Below, one piece after another: positions 59,923-64,000 of a DNA stretch of 64,000 bases. The DNA lies in contig BSYQ01000005.1 of assembly GCA_030272585.1 (NCBI GenBank), forward strand, positions 4,371,501 through 4,435,500, written 5' to 3'. Within the stretch, counting starts at the first letter, position 1. Each line of letters starts with the position of its first letter. Under the pieces are notes generated by a model that saw nothing but the letters and a program-made list of their open reading frames with translations, was not told where the DNA came from and ran no database searches. The stretch comes from Bryopsis sp. KO-2023. Its lineage: Eukaryota; Chlorophyta; Ulvophyceae; Bryopsidales; Bryopsidaceae. The position numbers and the translations under genes are program-made.

Positions 59923-62254
59923 TCATTGAGACAGAGACCTCATGAACCTTTGGAAAGAAGCCATCGTGGATGAGACTTGATCCAGAAAACCAAGCTCAAC
60001 TTCCGAATCGTCGTCTTCCCCCGTGCCGGTTCTCAGTGCCTTCGTGATTATATAATCGAGCCCCTCACCTGCCCAACAAACCAAAGTCATTAGAAACGAA
60101 ACTCCATGCAAACAAGCGGCAAAGCAGGGACATGCATATGAGTGTAAAAAACGACACCGGATTTAGGAATCTTGAGGAATCAAATTTTTTACACTTGAGT
60201 AGGTCGCTATGGCTATACACCTGGGGCCTGTTTCAGGTCTCAATCAATGAGCTGTTCACGTACCCATCCTCACACTTTCCACACCACCCACTACTCTCCA
60301 ATCATCCACCACAGATTTGAACCGCACATAAGACACCGGCTCGTAAAAATGAAGTGAATTTTTTGATGCCAACCCACCGCTTGGTCTCGAATCCCGTTCC
60401 GCTGCCAGCTTGTAGCGACCTTGGGTGGTGGAGTCCTCGACAAACACTTGCCAAGCCCCTGGATACCGTCTGAAAACCGACCCTATGTCCCCGATGGGGC
60501 AAAGGGAATAGGTGATGAGAAATGTGTTCAAGAATGTCTGCCTCATTCTCCTGATGTTCATGCCAACCCCCACCTCGCCACTGCGAAAAAAAAGAAATCC
60601 AGACCACAACTGAGATTTACACAGAATACCAGCAAGAACGCACACTCGAAAAAATACAATGGCTGGATGGGGCCTCTTCCAGAGGAAGCATTGTGCGGCG
60701 GCTGCATCCCAAAAGATGAGCTATATTTTCCCGAGAGGGCTATCTTTTTCTCATTAAAGGGGGAATTGACAGGATTTTTTGACTTTTTTTCCTTGCCCAC
60801 CAACACAACCATCTCCTTGCTGTATTGATTGCCACCTTGCGAGCCTGGGGTTGAACATGACTAAAGCTTGCCCCTCGCTCATTTGGCTGGCCAGTTTCAA
60901 ACAGGAATCCAAACCGGGGGGATCCGGGGCAGCAACGATGACTAATTCGTCCTCGGCTTCCACCATCACAGTGTCGTTCAAGCTTCCGAGTGCAAAACCG
61001 ATTTCACCATCCTTTTTCCATTGATTGCTCAGCATGGCTGTGACACCCATGTCTGGGTAAATCTGGCGAACAGGCAGCAAAAACCTCACTTGGTGGGATT
61101 TTTCAAACCACCACCAAAGGGCGTGTCAAAAAAAAGAAAAGAAAAAAAGAATTCTGCAGTGGTCGAAAAACTGATATCAACGACACGAGGTCGAGGAAAA
61201 GGTTCGCTGAAGCAAGCAGAAAAATAGAAGAATCGAGACTCACCGCTCTGATCTTGGAATAGCCTGTTTCGGTGACGAGATTGTTTATAAACCTTCGAGT
61301 GAGATTCCAAAATCGTTGCTGATCGCCTTCCTCTTTGAACATGGGCCCAGATGTGGGATCCCAAAACTCGGGCAACAAAATTTCAACCTGGATTCCCGAT
61401 GAGAACAAAAAAAACCCAAAGGTGCTGTGAATCTTAAACAAAATCCGATAGATTCTGGTTCTTTCTCGACATCCCAGTAAGGCATGGATCATCGAAACTT
61501 AACTTCAAGAAAAAAGACCATTGAAGTGGAAGTAAACCAGACGAAAATGTTATGTTATTCAGATGCTCCATGGGAAAGCAGCAGCAGCAAGTGATCGATA
61601 CATTATTTAAAAAAAAAAATTGGTCCTTGTCCAAACATATCGACATACTTACAGTGCATTTCTGTGCGCCTGCTGCCAGAGCCTTAGCTGTGGCTTCGCT
61701 GGCTTGCCGAATGGCATCGGGCAAGTTATCTGGCAAAACCTACACCACGCATCGAAGTTGACACCCGACCCAAATCCCCTATATCAAAATTGGAAAATTC
61801 TTGCAGGCCACCATCACCATCATCCCCGTGTATCAGCATCATTTCCAATCGGAGTGAAATTGAACCACGGTGGGGCCCAAGTTAGACGAAGGGTTTTAAG
61901 GGTTTCAGTGCACCTGAAGCCATCCCAACTGGATGCTGAAACACTGTGGGATCCCATTCCATGAAATGAATTATTGGATGCTGAGTTTCAAATCTGAAAT
62001 CTCCTGGTGCTCACATCGTCGGATCTGGGCACGTCGACGGGCTCCTCTGCTACGATGCCTTCACCAGTTGTTTCAGGAACGGCTTCCTGAGATTCTGAGG
62101 CGCAACACCACTTGACCCCACGTGGTGTAGATCCAGGTCCCAGCCGCGCACCGAACTCCCTTCTCCCGTGCAGAGCCCGGGGGACTCGACAAGAGGAATG
62201 AGCTGTCGCAAGACGAGACGCAACGCCGCTTCCCTGCACAGTGGATTGACGCAT
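59923..62254 (-). CDS. Plastid-targeted DUF1995 protein (LPA3-like), 6 exons
   Basis: Exons 62254-62015, 61739-61653, 61387-61244, 61062-60836, 60580-60378, 60068-59923; GT-AG borders and phases agree; 348 residues. Residues 1-55 are rich in Ser, Arg and Ala and poor in acidic residues, a typical chloroplast transit peptide (MRQSTVQGSGVASRLATAHS). The mature part starts with the DUF1995 opening LPDNLPDAIRQASEATAKAL, then VEILLPEFWDP, IYPDMGVTAMLSNQW, the ELVIVAAPDPPGL and ALVMFNPRLA strands, and GMNIRRMRQTFLNTFLITYS with DIGSVFRRYPGAWQVF. Some members of this family (Arabidopsis LPA3) help assemble photosystem II; whether this one does is inference. This gene is the main evidence for a photosynthetic host. 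Confidence 0.9.
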
Positions 62255-62452
62255 TTCGCAGAGGAGAGCGTGTTGGGGTGGGAAATGCTGAGATTTGTCC
62301 GTGGTCGGATTCAAATCATGACCAGGTCGATCGGCGGCCTGCACGTTGAGGAAATTTGTTCTACAGGGTTGTGTGTGATCTTGTGGAACCCAGAATCGGA
62401 ACCTAGAATTTCAGCTGTGTAGCCTGGGTTGATATGACTACAACGCTTACAC

Positions 62453-62460
62453 ATATATAT
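62453..62460 (-). promoter_or_regulatory. Possible TATA box of the DUF1995 gene
   Basis: ATATATAT about 200 bp before the ATG at 62254, in an otherwise mixed sequence. Position and AT-richness fit, but there is nothing else to confirm it. Confidence 0.25.
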
Positions 62461-63501
62461 TCATCAACATTGTTGTAGTGGATTCAGCTTCAGATCTGTT
62501 CTATTGGAGCTTCCATTGTTTTCTATCATCATCCACAAGCATGGATCTTTGTTTGTGCTTATTTGCTTTTTCTTGTGGAAAGTGAGAGGATGGGTACGAG
62601 GATAATAGTGCACATGAACAGCTCATTGATTGAGACTTGAAACATCCCCTAGATGTACAGCCCCAGCAGCCTTCTCAAGTGTAAACAGATTCCTTCCTTC
62701 ATTATTTGACGAATCCGCAGATTTGTCAAATATGCTGAAGAACACAAGATGCCACCAAATGAACTAAAATCCAAGCAGGTGAAGTGAACCACTGACAAAA
62801 ACACAAAGTGTTATCAAGAATATATAGTTGGGTCGAGTGCTTCCCAACAAACGCCTCCTGTTACAAAAACATCCAACCAAGGCACAACTGACAGAAAACT
62901 GGCAACCCCTCTCCCCCAATTTGTACTTTTTCCTGCGTTCTCAGCCTTTGTTTTTTTTATCAATTCAGATAATCAAATCAGAATATTTTCCCCTCCCTCC
63001 CCCCCTTTTTTCCTCTCTTCGACCTTGAAAGAAAAAATAATATTTCTTCTTTTCTTGGATATAAAGAGGGTCAAAATCAAAATCATAATTAAAATCAGAA
63101 CTCACCCCCCCACCCACCCCTTCAAACAAAAAGATGGTTGAAAAAAAAAATTCTCACAACTGCCAGTTTGAATCAATTTTTGAACAACACACAACCCTGG
63201 TCGACTCGTCTCCAAAAGAGCAAAAGACGACTGCATAATCTTTTTCTTTTTTTTCCATTTTTCCTTTTTTTTTCCTGAAGGCCACATTTCACTGGTGCCG
63301 CCTCCCTTTTCCTCTGGCACTTGAAAGGCTGAGATATGCCGAGCTGTTCCTAGTCGAAACCACTATTTTGTCTTTTGAGCTGAAAAAAACATGGCCATCA
63401 TCAAAATACACTTCTCTGTTCTTGTTCGACTTTTTTTCTTTTTCTTTTTTGGCCTTCCTTAAAATAAAGCCCTCTTTTTTCTTTCTTTTTTTGTTTCCAA
63501 G

Positions 63502-63588
63502 GTCAGGGAGGGGACAATCTGCATCCAGGCATGCAAGCAACTGCCACCTTCCAAGTTTCGAATCAGTTTGGATTCATGGGTATTTTTA
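63502..63588 (+). other. Possible 87-bp internal exon
   Basis: Bounded by a strong acceptor (long T-rich tract then CCAAG) and the donor GTAAGT; length 87 keeps frame. The frame without stops reads GGDNLHPGMQATATFQVSNQ, which looks protein-like. Partner exons are not found in the window, so this is only a candidate. Confidence 0.25.
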
Positions 63589-64000
63589 GTAAGTATTTTC
63601 ACCTCTGCAACCCAATTTTTTTTATCCAACTCTGCTCAACTTTCTGGATTTCTGTTTCGCTCCCCGCCTTTTTCCTCTTGCATTCTTAAAAAAGTAGGTC
63701 CATCATACCATTCATAAAAAACTGGAAGAATTACAAAAAAAAAACCTTCATTGGAAGGATATCAAGTTTCGCTAGAGAAACATACAAACACTCTCCATTT
63801 TCTGGCGCTTCCCTCGGTTATTTTCATACGGACCAAAACAGTCTTTCCTTTTTTTTTTGGTTCCTGTTTGTACATAATCCAACTGATCTAAAACCAGCAA
63901 GTCTTCGAAGAAAAACAGCTGATCCATGTAACCGAAATCCACGAATCTCATAACAGCGAAAATCCTTGGTTTCTCTGGAATCATCCAGTTAAAAATCCGC

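Larger units (their letters stand above)
62255..64000. other. Right flank, no confident gene
   Basis: It starts with the presumed promoter of the DUF1995 gene and then becomes AT-rich with many poly-A/T tracts and pyrimidine runs. Two weak exon candidates are present near 63502-63588 (plus) and 63852-64000 (minus). On opposite strands they cannot belong to one gene. Confidence 0.45.

Noticed and set aside
63772-64000. Minus-strand frame reading MIPEKPRIFAVMRFVDFGYM
   Set aside because: Protein-like start, but it runs into low-complexity Lys-rich sequence, the donor site (TATGTACAAA) is poor and no family is recognised; too weak to call.

Overview
The window looks like nuclear DNA of a photosynthetic eukaryote. 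It holds host genes with short GT-AG introns, a plastid-targeted DUF1995 protein (59.9-62.3 kb) with a clear transit-peptide-like N terminus, and a dense left half of chromodomain-bearing Ty3/gypsy LTR elements of the kind common in green plants and algae. A streptophyte (charophyte-like) alga is my best guess. That is inference: there is no rRNA or organelle marker here to settle it.

Region 1 (1-38.0 kb) is a nest of LTR retrotransposons. From the left: the 5' end of a minus-strand element D (gag runs off the window); a fragment of an A-family LTR; a truncated minus-strand element C; one LTR (6652-6999) that serves both as the 5' LTR of C and the 3' LTR of element B; and element B itself, whose pol is split by an A-family chromovirus on the plus strand (8833-29440, target duplication ACATG). 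That A element is in turn split inside gag by a second A copy on the minus strand (11510-21772, target duplication GAGAT). LTR pairs of both A copies look identical by eye, so both insertions are young. The two opposed copies form a very large inverted repeat. Right of B lies the pol of a different retroelement with an FVDD reverse-transcriptase motif (34.4-37.6 kb) and a scrap of the C/B-type LTR.

Region 2 (38.0-41.7 kb) has no recognisable genes. It holds AACGG-rich inverted repeats, a roughly 1-kb near-perfect palindrome with smaller hairpins inside it, a flanking 0.3-kb direct repeat, and a 0.2-kb MITE-like element.

Region 3 (41.9-64 kb) is host sequence, all confident genes on the minus strand. 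A ten-exon gene (52584 to 41938) splices in frame into a protein of about 2,620 residues: a long proline-rich, probably disordered N-terminal region followed by a DECH-box helicase of the RIG-I/Dicer class that ends shortly after motif VI, with no PAZ, RNase III or RIG-I C-terminal domain. Next come two tandem two-exon paralogues for polytopic membrane proteins (54.5-55.9 and 58.0-59.2 kb) and the six-exon DUF1995 gene.

Best candidates for something new: the stand-alone RIG-I/Dicer-type helicase; a family of small ORFs with an HxH...CxxPxC pattern between LTR and gag of elements B and C; and a third, coiled-coil plus Cys/His-rich ORF downstream of pol in the A chromovirus, preceded by a TATA-like sequence.
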